From contig BCJJ01000002.1 in NCBI GenBank assembly GCA_039545355.1, positions 459,956-523,955 of the forward strand: a stretch of DNA of 64,000 bases, in the 5' to 3' direction. A program made the position numbers and the translations under genes. Positions 22,207 to 35,347 of the stretch are shown here, piece by piece. Position 1 is the first letter of the stretch; every line of letters begins with the position of its first letter. This stretch comes from Trichosporon coremiiforme (taxonomy: Eukaryota; Basidiomycota; Tremellomycetes; Trichosporonales; Trichosporonaceae). A model generated the notes under the pieces. That model worked only from the letters and a program-made list of their open reading frames with translations, was not told where the DNA came from and did no database searches.

Positions 22207-24397
22207 ATGGCGCGCCGGAACCGCAGATGTCCCGTCTGTAAGACACGACGATACGTTAAAGACTCCAACACCGGCTTCGTGCGCTGCCAGAATGGTCATT
22301 TCCTCGATGTAAGCTTCCTCTATTGCAAGTGAGCTGACGACCAGGGTGTGGTCAGCGAAAACCATATCGTCGACTATGGTACCGGTCACGCGCTGCAGAA
22401 ACGACGAGTACGAACGGGAACAAGAACGAACAAGAGGTCACTCTATGGCCAGCGAGACCAGAACTGTGCGTGCCTTGGATATGGCTGTAGGCTGTGCTGA
22501 CTAGTAGACTGGCACGGGGAAGCTGCCCAGATCCTGCGATTGGAAGCGCTGCAGATGCTGCTCCGGCTGCAAGTGCAAGCTCTGAAGGAGCTGTGGAACC
22601 TTCCTGATGTGTTCGAGGTTGGTCTCCGGTCCGTGCCTCGCTGACACGCAGAACTATGTCCGTGACCTGTGGAGAATACGTGTAGCGACGTCACCACTCC
22701 CGTCAATATCGGCGCAGCAAGAGGAAGGCTCGCGATCTCCGAGTCCGGGCCCCTCGACACGGTATCCCTCTCAGCGGATACAGGACGGGAAGTACGACGA
22801 GAAGGACGACTCCGACTACGATACGGATCTGGAGAAGGAGCTCGAGGCGCAGTTCTCCACAGAGGCGGACGAGAAGGAAGACGACAAGGGGCCAGACGAT
22901 GAGAACGACCTGGAGGACACGGCGGTCGATGTCTCGGACGACAGCGACGATGACGGTGCAGACAAGGAGGAGGGGCTGCAGCCGTTGCAGGAGGTGCCGA
23001 CAGAGGAGACACCAGAAAAGCCACAAGAGCGGCTGCTGACGGTATCCGACACGCTAACCTGCCTCGTCCTCGGGCTGTGGATGGTGCGCGCGCCGTTCAC
23101 ATATGCAGAGCTTGCCGAGTGAGTTGTTCATGTATTACTGAACTGACGCCCAGTGTTGTGAACCACAACAAGATTCCTTTCATCGAGTTCTTCAAGTCGA
23201 CGCAGCTGCCGGCCGAAATGAAGAAGCACATGAACCGCGCGGTGCGCCTGTCGCTGATGCCCGGCCGCTCGCCGAAGCCGATATACCTCTGGAACAACTC
23301 GCGCCGTTTCGCTCACATCCTGCACCGGCGGTTCAAGATAGACTTTCCTCCAATAAACGAGTACCCCGTCGTTTGGAAGATCGTCTCGAAGCTGGGTGGA
23401 GATGGTGAGTTCTCCAAAGGTCGACGAACTAACGGCAGACGTGACGTACGAGGAGGTGCTCTCATTGCTGAGCCTGGCGGAGGTGAACCTCTCGATCGTG
23501 GCACCAGAGTACATCTTGGTCAAGCCTTCGGATAAGAAGGCAAACGGGGGCGATAACCCCAAGAACAAGAAGAAGAAGTCAAAAAAGGAGAAGAAGGAGG
23601 AGGAGGAGAGGAGGAAGACAGAGACGGTCGAGTATGAGATGGCGAAACGGTACAGTGTCATCATGCCCGAGGTCAGCATCGCCGCGGCATGGGTTATCGT
23701 CATGAAGTTCGCGTACGGTCTCGACGGGACGGAGCGGCACGCGCTGTTACCCGACGACCCGCTCATCGGTCGGCCACGCGCTGATGACTGGCTGAAGGAG
23801 CTCAAGAAGCGCAAGCAGCGCGGCGAGTTCAACCACCAGCACCACCTGGAGCACCAGTGAGCTACCCTCTTGCTACCCTCAGCTGACCCCAGACCCTTCG
23901 CCTCGATGAACGAGCAGTCAATCGACGCCTTCCTGAACGACGCGGAGGAAGTCCTCCTGAAAGACCGGGAACAGGAGCGCTGGGCCGCGCCCAACTTCCC
24001 CCTGCCACCTAAGGTGCCGCTTCCGCAACCACCAACAGCGTGGACGTCCTGGGCGCCGTTCCGGGAACACGCCCGCGCAAACCCAGTGAAGCAAGCGCCG
24101 CCCATCCCCGCGACGACGCGCAATGATGAGCTCCCCCTGATGCCGGGCGAGAAGATCCGGAGCTTCGAAGCCTCAGACGTGACGGGCACGTTGCCGCCGC
24201 AGTTTGAGCTCGTCGCCGATTGCGCGGCACAAGTTGCCGGCGTCGAGACGCAGGAACTCCTCGAGATCGTCGAAGTCTTCGAGCGAAGACTGGAAAAGCT
24301 GCGCCCGAAACGCCAGCTCGAGTTCGGCAATAGCCAGAGGAGCAGCAAGAAGCTGACCCGCACGCATATCATTCTGCGCAATTCGCGCTATCGATGA
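22207..24397 (+). CDS. RRN7: RNA polymerase I core factor subunit Rrn7 (TFIIB-like, TAF1B)
   Basis: Seven exons (22207-22308, 22345-22465, 22508-22617, 22652-23118, 23154-23404, 23439-23856, 23893-24397) give 657 residues. An N-terminal zinc ribbon reads CPVC then C-x2-GH near residues 8-30, followed by the B-reader-like GVVSENHIVDYGTGH. The family motif FENYVRDLW appears across exon junction 3-4. A long acidic insert (about 140-230) precedes the cyclin-like region. Rrn7 is part of the core factor that recruits Pol I to rDNA promoters. Intron 3 starts GTTGGT, an unusual donor chosen because it alone keeps the conserved motif in frame. It shares a promoter region with NOP7. Confidence 0.93.
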
Positions 24398-26880
24398 GCT
24401 CCTGCCGACCGCTCCGTTGATCTCAAGCGATAAACGGAGCCGAAGGCAGGCGCGAAAACAGCACGCAACAAGAGTCCCCCGATCATCAAGGAGTCGTGTG
24501 CTTTCATCGACTGGCCATGACGCTCGGCCAGCAGCTTGGTGCCCGCTACTCTTCGGCACGACCCTTCGGCGTGCCAGAGCGCCTAGAACCTATAACTCCG
24601 TGCGGCCTCGGCGACTCCTAAGCGTCCCTGAGGTCCGTTGTACATATCACTTGGATTCGACATGAACTGTGCCATGAACTATGTCATGAATGCGTGCATG
24701 ATCCTACTATCCTGCTAGTTGCTGCAGCGGGGACGATCGCGTGGGCATCGGAGCCTTCGGACCTGCAAGCCACGAACTACTGACGTAGCGTCAAGGACGG
24801 CGCTAGGCCGTGCGGCGCTACTAGAGGCAGCGCGGCGCGGGGCGGCTTCCGCGAATGAGAAGGGTGTCTCGGAGCTGCCCAACTAGCCTGTCCGCGTGTT
24901 ATTGTCAAAAATTCGGAGGTACTGTAGACAAGTTGCGTCATGCTTAGGTCGGCCCTGCGCAGACCAGAATAGCAGCGCCCATCTGCAGACTAGTTCTCGG
25001 CACTCCCTCCGGCTCTCGTTTCGGCCACATCCCCGCCTATCACATCGCTTGGACTACATGCACTTCTCCTGGTGACAGAGAAATTTACCATGCTTGCCCA
25101 CGCTGTAACTGCATGCACCAGAGTAGAGCGTGCGTAGAACAGTTCCCCTGGTGATCCGGTTGCAGCCCCTAGTGTCTGACGCGTAAACGGGCGTACGAAT
25201 CTCTCCCAAGCTCAACCTCCGGTGCGTGCGTGCAGCATGGCAGCGTGCTCGGCAACACGGAACGTGGTACGAGTGGGTCGGAGAGTCACCCGTGTGCTTC
25301 CGTGTACCGAGTGCGCGTGCGCCGGTTCACGCGGCCGCGAAGAGGCATCCTGCACCTCGCGCACATCTTGCAGTCTCGTGCCCTATGCCCTACGGCGCGC
25401 GCGCCGCGAAACGCGCCTCCAGGCAGACGAGACAGACGTGGTTGGCTGTGTTTCGTGAGTGTGAGCCTGCCTGCGCCTGTCTGAGCCTGCGTGAGTAAAG
25501 CACACAGGGCACGGGGTTGACTTAACAACCCCCGAAACTGTAAATGACCAGGGCCACCCGGGAGGAGGTGGTCCTCAGCCCTCACACTTGCTTAATTGCT
25601 CAATCATCTTTGAGGATTTACCCAGAAAAGGAGCGTTGGGGCGAGAGGGGCAGGGCTGGGCGAGGGCAATTTTGCGCGACATGAGATTTCAGGGGTCTCC
25701 TTTGTCTGCCATGGACATCTCTCGCGATTCTCTGTCCTCGGCCGTCATTGTTACCTTGTACCACTGGGTGACTGTACTGCTGCAATGCACGCACACTTGA
25801 GACAAAGGTACAGGCCTGAGTGTACGAGATTCTGATCGAGGCGCAGAAGCAAGGTGCATCAAGATGAAGGGCAGTGCCAGCCAGACAGAGGCAGAGCTGT
25901 GGTCGACCGGAGCCGGCAAGGGTTTCTCGCGTGGCAATGCCGGGCCTAGATTATGGCGCCGCGCCCCCATAGCCCGCCATAGCCCGCCAGAAGCTCTCAT
26001 TAGTCAGTAGAAGCCGGATTCGCACGCGCCTTCTTGCCTAATCCCTGCTCTGTTCTTCTAGATAATTTTGCGGATATTGGAAGGTATCGGTGAAGTCGTC
26101 GCCGATGAGAAGCCCGCTGTCCGCTGGCACACTCGGAAGTGGAGACGGCTGAGTGAGATGGCGGCTGAATTGCTCCCAACTCCCAGATGTCCACATGTTA
26201 GTGAGAGATGATATCAGCGCGGTGGAGAGCTGTGAATGTTGCTTGACTGCTGAAACGAGCGTGACTTGAATGTAGTAATCAGCTGCGACCATGCCGCGCT
26301 GGTCAAGCTGATCAAGCTGATCAATGCTGTGCCGCTGCACTGTCTGGCCCAGTTGAGCCAGAGTTCATTCGCATTTGAATAGACTGGTGGCTGCGCGAAG
26401 ACTGCACATGCATGCAGGAGAGCATAGTGCTTGGCAGTCTATGGGATGGGCGAGGTACAAAGTTCAGGAACTCAGGACGTTGGCAGGGTGGTTTCAGGGA
26501 TGTAGCAGGGAAATGAGGGATGTGTCCCAGGGAACAGGACGGAGTGCACGCATCAGAGCCAAGGGTGGCTGCCGTGAGGATGATGTGATCAAGCGGTGGA
26601 CGGTGGTGGACACTGGTGGTTGAGCAGCGCCAGGAGAGGGGAGGGGTCAGGAACTCAGATTCGCTCACAGAGGTAAACAAGCTCGTTGTAGGCACCACGC
26701 CCGAGGGGTGAAACGAGAGCACATCAGGAACTGCCGCCTGGTGTCCTCTGGTGGTAAGGCTCTGCTGGTGCTCCCAAATTGGGGTTCGGGTCCAGGTTCA
26801 TGGCAGCCAACGGCAGGACGAAGCGTACAGAGCGTACGGAGCAGATACAGAGGCTGTACGGCACCAGCTCCACTACTATT
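24398..26880. other. 2.5 kb gene-poor stretch downstream of RRN7
   Basis: No supported gene on either strand. Open frames are short and compositionally random. A threefold CTGATCAAG-like repetition occurs near 26302-26325. No tRNA-like B-box or transposon end was noticed. Confidence 0.45.
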
Positions 26881-28393
26881 ATTAACTGACCCAGGACCAC
26901 CCAGGGAGCATGTTCAGGAGAAGGGAGCAACAACCCAGGACATCCCACACTTTCTCAACCGTTCGGCAGCACCTATATCCTATCCCTCTTGCACTCTGGA
27001 GCAAGCTCCAGCCCAGGACGTCTGGACTCTCGACTCCTGTCTCTGTGCTCCAGACGCGACATTTCCTCATTGATCATTGCGCATCTCTACATTCATCGCC
27101 CTCTGCCTCGACCTCGACATTGCCATCACTTTACATCATTCCACAGCCCGCCATCTTGCCTCTCCCACACTTTGTCAAACACTTGCCAAGAAGTCTTGCG
27201 ATCAACCATCGCCCGTAGCGCCCCGTTTCCCAACTGCACGCACAAGCAGGCGTTCCGGCCAGGTACCGTACTGCAGCCACCACCCGCTACCTGCCCGCCT
27301 GGACGCCCGACAGGTGGACCGCCTACCGCTGTGTTACCTCGTTTTCCTTTTCGCTAACCTACTCGCGCGCTACGCTCGCACTCCTTACTCCCGCGCGTCC
27401 TCTTGTGTCAATACGTCCTGTCACATCGACCCCGGTTTTGCCCTCACCCTTGCTTGCTCGACACACGGTACACCGCGCTCTACCCCCTGTTAATTTTCTG
27501 AATCCTTACGGCACGCACGGCCACCATTACTCCAAGGATCCAAGTCTCACACACACACGCTCTGGTAGCTTGAGACACTTACGGCGCGATACGGCGGCTG
27601 TGCATCCGTTTTGGCCGTTTTCCTGAACACACACCCGGCCTAAGCTCCCAAGCTCCTCCTCCGATCTTCTCTTGGCGTCTCGAGTCTCTCCACCATCGAC
27701 TGCGCGACTGTGTGATCCGTGATCCTGCGATCCTGCGATCCTCCCCCTGGGTCTCACATCTCACAGGCATTAGCCCCTCTGGCCCTTCTCCTTGCGCCTC
27801 TGCCGGCCATCTGCCCGCGCTCGGCCGTTGTCCTTAGTCGCTAGTCGTTCTTAGTGTGAGTTCCTCCCTGGCCTAGACCGATGCCTCGATGCTCCTTCCC
27901 TCATCATCATCTGTTTCATCGTCTCCACTCTGGCTAGCACTTGTGCTGTCACCACCATCTCGACCTCGCATCTCGAGCTCCTCCCGGCCGACATCCATAA
28001 CAGACATATCGCTGACCACCGCATCGCACACGTCTTGACCCACACCGACATCCAATCGCGTCACAACTATCGTCCCCCGCGCCGATCCCCACCGTCCTTC
28101 ATCGTCCCTCGCCCATCCCTCACCGATCTGCGCTCGGTCTCCCTTGGTGCTTGGGCTTAACGTCTTGCGCGCGCACGCGCCTTCCTTTTCGGCATTTTTG
28201 CTTTCCTTGATCGACCTCTGGGTTGCCATCGGACGCGCTCTCATCACAACCTTTCTTCGCGACGTCGACGACGATCACTTTCGCTCTCTTCTCCGCCTCC
28301 TTCCTTTCGCACAACCCGATTTCCGGCTTGCTCTGCCTTCGTCTTCCTCTTGTTGACCGAATCTCTGCTGTTCCTTCCTCCCATCGCGCTCCG
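26881..28393 (+). promoter_or_regulatory. pyrimidine-rich probable promoter and long leader
   Basis: From about 26900 the plus strand becomes strongly C/T-rich and stays so up to the ATG at 28394, like the shorter leaders before other genes here. It contains several upstream ATGs with short frames. Either a leader of more than 1 kb or one shortened by 5' UTR splicing is likely; splice sites could not be fixed without transcripts. Confidence 0.4.
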
Positions 28394-31300
28394 ATGGTTT
28401 CCTCTTCTGGCGACGGATCCCACGCTCTTTCACCCTCCCAACGTCCTTCCTCGCCCCCGATACCTATACGCTACGTCCCGCCTCCGTTGATCTCGGACCG
28501 CTCGTCTTCCTCGGAATCGACGTCGTCCTCCTCGACCCTTGCGGCTCCACCGCCTTCCTCTAACCGCTTCTCCCTGCTCGCCGCACGCAGTCCGCCGTCT
28601 TCTTTCGGTCGCGAACATCGCCTCAGCCTTCTCTCGAACAGCCCTGGTGTATTTGAAGCGAAGGACGACCAGCGCGCCCAGTTCCTGCAGAACTTGGCTA
28701 TCGACAAAGCTCTCGCCGACGAGTGGCAGCTGATCGACGCGCCGGCTCCCGCAGCCCCGCTTCCCAAGCCGACCTCCCGAAGGAGCTCCTCCCGCCGGCT
28801 ATCCGCCATCATGTCGTTCGGCGGCGACACCAAGAACGCTCAGAAGTCTGGGCTCAAGAAGAGCAACAGCTTCTTCCGTCGTCTGAAGGGAGGTGGCCAC
28901 GATGAGGAGACCGCGCCCCCTGTCCCCGACGTCGCTCCACAGATCCCCCGACTCTCGACCTTCCTTTTGGACAAGGGCCAACCGCTGATTCCTTCCAACA
29001 ACAGCAGCCTTAATGGGTCAGCCACGCCCCGGGCCAACGGAAGCCCTGTCCCTCATAGCCCGTCCCCTTCTGGTCCCCGCCCTCCTTCCAAGAGTGGTCC
29101 GCAACACTACTCGTTACCTCCCGGAGCATCCTTGCCTCCTGGGGCCGGATTACCTCCTGGAGCTGGATTCGCGCCGACCCCAGGTCGCTCTCCTATGTCC
29201 CCGACTAGCCCCACAGGGCCCGGTGGACCCCGGATGGCTCCCTGGTCTGGCAGCCCCGCTCCCTCAGATGCTGGGCTCGCGGACGCTCCCACTCCACGTA
29301 AGTTTGCCGTTTGTGAGCCTGTGCTGACGTTGGTAGCTCCCAGACACCCGTTGAATCAGCCGAACGGAAGCATTCCGAACGGGGTTCCCAATGGTGTGCA
29401 CCAGCCTGCGCCCAAGCGGACGTCTTACGGTATCCCCAATGGGCCGAGTTCTGCGAACGGTCACGCTGTTGGTTACGCGAACGGCGCCCCTAACGGTGTG
29501 CCCAATGGACTCCACAAGCCAAACGGATCGATGAACGGTTACGCAAACGGATCAGCCAACGGCCACTCGAACGGATCGGCGAACGGACATGCGCTGCCGA
29601 ACGGCGCGATCAACCCCCGTCCTCTGCCATCACGGAAGGGAAGCGCGCCAGTGCCGTACCTGAACCAGCCCAACGGCTACGGACACCAGGCCATGTCTCC
29701 CCCGACTTCACCATCCGACGGCAAATATGTCCAACACCACATCCCGTACTCGCAGCCGCATCAGATCTACTCTCGTCCTCCTCTCCTCGACCACACTGTG
29801 GCTGGACGCGCTAACTCGCAGCCATCCAGCGCGGCGGCGATCCCCTCCCCTTCCCCGGCCCTCATGGGACAGTCTCACTCGACTCAGCAGAATGCCCAGC
29901 ATCACAGGGTCCTCTCCAAGAGCCCTCCCGCTCATTACCAGGGTCCGATGAGCCCGCCGACGTCTCCGCCGCAGCGCGTCACCTCTCCGGAGACCGTTCG
30001 TCCGATGTCGCCTCCCTCGCAGGCGTTCTCTTTACCTCCCGGTGCCGGTCCCGCGAAGCCCCCTACTGGCCCCCAGTCGTCGCGTCCGAACGGCGTGCCT
30101 ACGCAACACCACGTCTTTCAGCAGGCGCCCTCTCCTCCTGCTTCGTTCGGCAGTCACCAGGGACATCAACGTGGGCCCTCTGCTGGATTCAGCGCCCAGG
30201 CCCATCCGCAGCGTCCCCCGACTGCTCCCAATGTGGCCGTTCCTCTGCAGCGTGTGATTTCTCCCCAATCTTCGCGCGGACACAGCACTTCGCCACCACC
30301 GCCTTCCCATATGGCACCGCAACCTAACGGCTACTTCGCCCTTCGTCCTCCTGCCAACGGACATCCTTCTCCTGGTCCCCAATCGCACATGCCGAATCAC
30401 CCTCCCTCGAATTCGCCTCAGCCTCCACACGTCGCGAATGGTGTCACCCATCCCCAGCAGCAGAAGCTGCAGCCTGTTATGGCTACGCGACCCGCGCGCT
30501 CGACATCGATCTCCAGGAACATTGCGCCGGTGCAGGCCGCCCCTCCGCCGCCCCCCTTGCCGGATGGAGCCGTGAGCCGACGATGGAGCTCTCGTCCTGG
30601 CGCTCCGCAGCCCAATGGTGCTCCCGTCGGCATGACGACGAGCACGGGCGCTAAGGTTGAGATCGTGGGCAACCAGCACTCGCAAGCCCTGCCGCCGAGC
30701 TCCGGCGCTTCGGTCTCGGTGGTTGCGAGCAGTCGTCCGCAGTCGGCATCGAGCCGACCTCAGTCTGCCCGGCAGCTGTCCGGCGATAACTACGGCTCGA
30801 GAGGCGTTGCGTCACCTCCACCTGTTCCTGCACCAGTGCCAGTGACCGCGGCTGCGCCCGCACCTGGACCTGCGCTCGCTCCCGTGGCAGCCATCCACAC
30901 TCAGCATCCCCGGCCGCCGGAGAAGCCTGAGCGTGCAGCCGAGAGATCTCAGCCGCATGTTCCTCAGTTGTCTACGCGGCCGTCAGACCTTGCCCCTGCC
31001 AACTCTGGAACCGCGCCGATCATCAGTCCGACACCCAAAAGCGCTACACTTCCCCGGCCCACGATTGTCATTCCGCAGACTTCCTCAAACACTCCCCCTC
31101 CCAAGGTCACCCCCTATGAGCCTGCGCCTGTCAATCCTGTGAACGCACCCGCTCCCTCGACGACTGCCAACACTGTCAAGCCCGCTCCCGTTCCTGCGCC
31201 AGCTGCTCCGCCCGCCGTTCAGCAGCAGAACGGCCACCCCCCGAGCATGGGGTCGAGCGTTTCCCGGGCCTTCGATTCGCATAGCTCTGCCGGCCAAGGA

Positions 31301-33648
31301 GCAGCGCCCAGCCTTCCAGCGAGTCGTGTACAGCCCAACGGATACCCCAACGGCACCGCCAGTGGATACGCCAACGGAAAGCCCAACCAGATCGGAAACG
31401 GCCTCCCCAGTGCTCTGAAGGGTGTTCCTCCGGGCATCCGCACGTCGAATTCGGCAACAGCGCGCCGCATCGCATCGTCACCTCTGGCGAGCCCCGTGAC
31501 GTCGACAGCGCCCAATAACCCGATCACCACTCCCATGCCCCGACTTCACGGCTCGCGATCTGTATCCCAGCCTTCGACGTCCGCTCCCTCGTCGTCGTCA
31601 AACTCGAGCCAAAACTCGACCGAGATTGACAAGGATATAGTGGACATGATCCAGGGTCGTCCTTCGGTTATGAGCCGAAGCCGACCGACAAGGAGGAATG
31701 ACAAGTCGCTGACTTATCTCCTGTCCCACCCGCGCGTGGTCATCTCGCTGCTGCCTTTCCTGAACATTAACCAGTTCTTGAACCTGCTCGCTTCGGACAA
31801 TGATCTCAGGAAGTACATCTCTGGCGAGATGGTTGGTCGCTGGGTCATGCGCGAATGGGGTGTGACTATCGAGAAGGAGCGTGGACGCTCGTGGCCAGGA
31901 TTGACTGTTTGGGAGGGATTCCGTGAGTACAATCTTGAGATTGCGAGAGCTCTGCTGACAGACCAGTCGAGTCGCTTCTGCACGATCCTGCGGTGTACAG
32001 CACGTACCCGGAGCAGTACCACAACCTGCTCCGTCACCTGAGCTTGTCGCACACGCTCGTGGTTCTTTTCCTGCGAACCATGCCGGCTTCGTCGTTCCCC
32101 TTCTCGGCGCCCTTACCATTTGATGACGATCTCACGCCGCCCCAGCTGCACAAGTCGAGCTCGGTCGCTAGCTTCACCAGCGGCATGATTACTCCACCGC
32201 GCCGACCTGGTGGCTCTCGCCCCGGCTCGCGCGCGGGATCTGTCGCTGGCTCTGAGCCCGGCAGTCCGTTCGGCAGGATGCCGCGCCGCGAGAGAGTTGT
32301 CGAGGTCGTCATGCCGGAGCCGCTTTCGGCGACTCCGCAGTCAGCGTCGGCGGTGACGAAGCCGTGGGACGCGGCCAGCATGAACACGAGCATGGGCAGC
32401 CGCCTCCGCCGCCGTCGCGGATCAGGCAGCTCTGTGCAGTCGGGTGTGCCGATTGGAACGTTCGGTCGTAAGCGCGCCAACTCTGTGTCGTCCATGAATA
32501 CGATGGCGCTGCAGGCGCCGCCGTCGCATAACGCTGTTCCCTTACCGCAGGGCAAGGCTGGTCTCCCCCCGGTCAGCTACCCGACCGCCAAGCGCTACGA
32601 GTTCACCAACTACGGAGGACACTCGTCCAAGCACTCGATCGGCGGAGGATTCTCGAGCCGCCCTGGATCGATCATGTCGGCGCAGACGAGCAACGCACAC
32701 AGTTCGATGCCGTCCACGGTCAAGGGCAACGCGTGGGGCTCGCGATCGACGACGCACATCTCATCGGCCCAGCAGTCGCTCGACCTGCCGGTTCCGCCGC
32801 CGATCGGCGGCAGCGGCAGCCGCTCATCGATGAACGGCAGCGACAGCCACCGATCGCGCAACTCGGAGCGCGGATCGCACTCGCCCATCCAGCGTCGCTG
32901 GGACTCTCCAACACAGGGCAGCAAGTACGAGCCAGCGTTCGACCGCCCGCCGCCGTACATGCCTGGCCGTGCGCCGATCCTGCGCGTGTTCGTCCCTGTG
33001 TCCGAGCGTGTCCCTAGCTGGCCGTCCGCCGAGGGAGCCGCCGCCTCGTGGCGCGAGCTCGAGAAGTGCGGTGCCAGCAAGCGCATGCGCCTTGGTGACC
33101 TCGTAGTGAACACTGCGCTCAGCAAGCCGACGAACACGGAGCATGTGCTCATCTACATTCCGTTCATCGAGCACAAGCTCGTTCCGCTCGAGTACAACCA
33201 TTGCACGACGGGCCACCTCCCGCATTACCTGGACGCCTTCGCACTGTCGCCGATGTACTACGACCCGTTCCTGCCGACGCCGCAGATCATCTATCTCGAC
33301 TTTTCGCCGTTCGCGAAGCAGGCGATGGACAGCGTTCGCTTAGCGCACGACCGCCGCGATGTCACGGTCGCATCTGGCGCGCGCATCTCGGCCAAGCGCT
33401 ACCTGCATGTTGCCGGATTCGAGGTCGTGCCGACGCCGGACGAGCGTATCGCGAAGGAGTGGGCGGGCCAGATCTCGCTCGAGGCCGAGGGCACCGCCGA
33501 GGGACGCCACGAGATGGAGGCGCGCTTCGGATTCGGCGACCCGCAGCAGTGCCAGATGGGCGCGTGGGAGGTGGTGCGCGAACGCTCCATGGTCGGCAGT
33601 CTTTGGCTGCGTCTCGTCCGCGAGGAGCCGCGCATCAGCAAGGCGTAG
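28394..33648 (+). CDS. large Pro/Ser/Asn-Gly-rich protein with conserved helical core, function unknown
   Basis: Exons 28394-29297, 29337-31922 and 31967-33648 encode 1,723 residues. The first 1,080 are low complexity: Ser/Pro blocks, LPPGAGLPPGAG repeats, and NG-spaced runs such as NGYANGSANGHSNG near residues 305-395 with a second patch near 975. A folded segment at about 1085-1200 contains LLSHPRVVISLLPFLNINQF, a leucine-rich helix pair somewhat like an F-box, followed by a helical stretch to LVVLFLRTMP. The last 230 residues form another conserved-looking domain with HVLIYIPFIEHKLVPLEYNH. It was not recognised as any named family; a fungal cell-polarity or scaffold role is only a guess. 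Pyrimidine-rich DNA of about 1.5 kb precedes it. The start is the first ATG in frame. Confidence 0.8.
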
Positions 33649-33672
33649 GCGTGAGCTACCGCCTGAGCTGCT

Positions 33673-33693
33673 GTCTCTCTCTCTCTCTCTCTC
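33673..33693. repeat. (TC)n dinucleotide run
   Basis: About ten TC units lie 25 bp after the stop codon of the large low-complexity gene, probably within its 3' UTR. Confidence 0.85.
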
Positions 33694-33920
33694 CTCTCTA
33701 TACCCCACCAGAACAGTTTTTTACTCTTTCTCTCATCAAAGCAAAACTGCAACTTGCATCAGTACAATCCTCCCATCATGACCCGTCATTTCTATACACG
33801 CTTGCAACATCCCAACCCCAGCCAACCCCAACCATTATAGAACGCCGAGCTCAGCCGGGCTTTGGAGCGGCTGTTCCGAGCGCTGCATGTATCTTTATTC
33901 ATCGGATCTATGGTTGCACT

Positions 33921-34943
33921 CTACTTGCCGGACTTTCTCCGCCGGGCGCCGCCGCTGGACTTGGGCTTGTTCGCCTGCGTGGCCTCGCGGCGCTGCTCGG
34001 CGGCAATGTCTCTCTTGAGGCCCTTGAACGCACAGCTCGCCCAGCCAAGGTATCCGCCGGCAATGAAGCCAGCGCAAGCACCAACGAGCACGCTGAGGGG
34101 CCAAGCCTGCCAAGGTCGGTCCCAGTCAAGGGCCATGGGCACAGCTCCAATCCAAGCACCAACGACAGCCCCGACGGCGGGGTACAGGATCAGCGTCTCG
34201 AGACGGGTCTCGGGAGTCCACTGCGAGAAAAGGCGCGTGAGCCTGTACCGGTCGGCAATGCCCTCGTCGTAGAGAGAAGGGAAGCCGAGGACGTAGATCG
34301 GCACCCAGACTGTGAGGAAGGCGAGTTGGAGCGCAGTCAGCAGAGTCCGGAACCAGGTGTACCCCGGTGCTCCCAACAGGTGGATCAGACCGGCGTACAG
34401 CAGCGTCGCGATGCCCACGGTCAGGAGCGTGTCGCGCATGTTCTGGCGTTAGCTAGTCGCGACTTTGGTTCAGCTGTGGTCTCTCTGCCCCTCTTTCTAT
34501 TTACCTCTGCTAGCTACTTCAGTCTACTTCAGTACACCCTGAGCTCATGCTTGAGTTGCGCAGTATAACAGAAAAGGGGGAGGAAGAGGAGGAGACAGAG
34601 AAAGTGAAGCAATACTCACGCCCTTAGCCCCGACCCATCGTCTGAACCGGTTCCCGAGCCAGGCGACCGTAACCCCAGTCCCGGCCGCGATCCACGCCGC
34701 GCTCGCGGTCGGGTTGGCCGTGATGGGCGTCAGGAAGGGATGTTCTGGTCGATCGGCCGAGGTCGTTTGCGCAGTGACGGCCCCGGGGTAGAAGTATTTC
34801 GTCGATCTTGGGAGGAGCGCAACAGTCGTCGAGAGGAGGAAGGAGAGGTATGCGAGGGTGGAGAAGTAGTCCTTCAGGGGAAGGGTTTGCTTCAGCACGA
34901 CGCCGGCCGCGCCCTCTGCCGCTGGTGTCGCCTGGGTCGACAT
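33921..34943 (-). CDS. GPI11: GPI biosynthesis protein Pig-F/Gpi11
   Basis: Exons 34943-34620 and 34442-33921 (phase 0, intron 177 nt) encode 281 residues. About six hydrophobic segments are visible, and the Pig-F pattern is clear in YRLTRLFSQWTPETRLETLILYP and GAWIGAVPMALDWDRPWQ. Pig-F partners the ethanolamine-phosphate transferases (Gpi13/Pig-O, Gpi7/Pig-G) in the ER membrane during GPI-anchor assembly. The C-terminus ends in a Lys/Arg-rich tail after EQRREATQ, probably cytosolic. The start is MSTQATPAAEG; the open frame extends further upstream without an ATG that would be needed. It is divergent from the small gene at 35348. Confidence 0.88.
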
Positions 34944-35347
34944 TGCGGGCGTGTCGAGGTAGTGGTGGAGTGAGTTGGAGAAGGCAGAGAGGGTAGAGAG
35001 GGCAGAGAGACTGGTGAGGTACTCGAGGCGCGATCCAGAGGCAGAGGGTGCCGAAAGATTGGTCCCGATGACGACGCCGTACGACGGCGTTCTCGCATAG
35101 GCCGTCGTAGCGGGACTCCACACGCTCTTCTCGCCCTGGCACGCCGAACCGTCTCCTAGCCTGTGAGCTCGCAGCGCCAGCGCCAGTGGGACAACGGGCT
35201 CGAGCGCGATGCCGTTGAGCTGAGTGGAGGTTTGTCTCTTATTTCCTACGTCTTGCCTAATCACCGGTTCCACCTCGCTCACGGAACTCACTCGAGCCGT
35301 CTCAACCGCCTCACCCGAACCGCACAAACCGAAATAGGGGTTGGACC
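34944..35347. other. divergent promoter region of GPI11 and the Dabb-like gene
   Basis: These 404 bp lie between two start codons facing away from each other. Both promoters must be here. No named motif was recognised. Confidence 0.5.
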
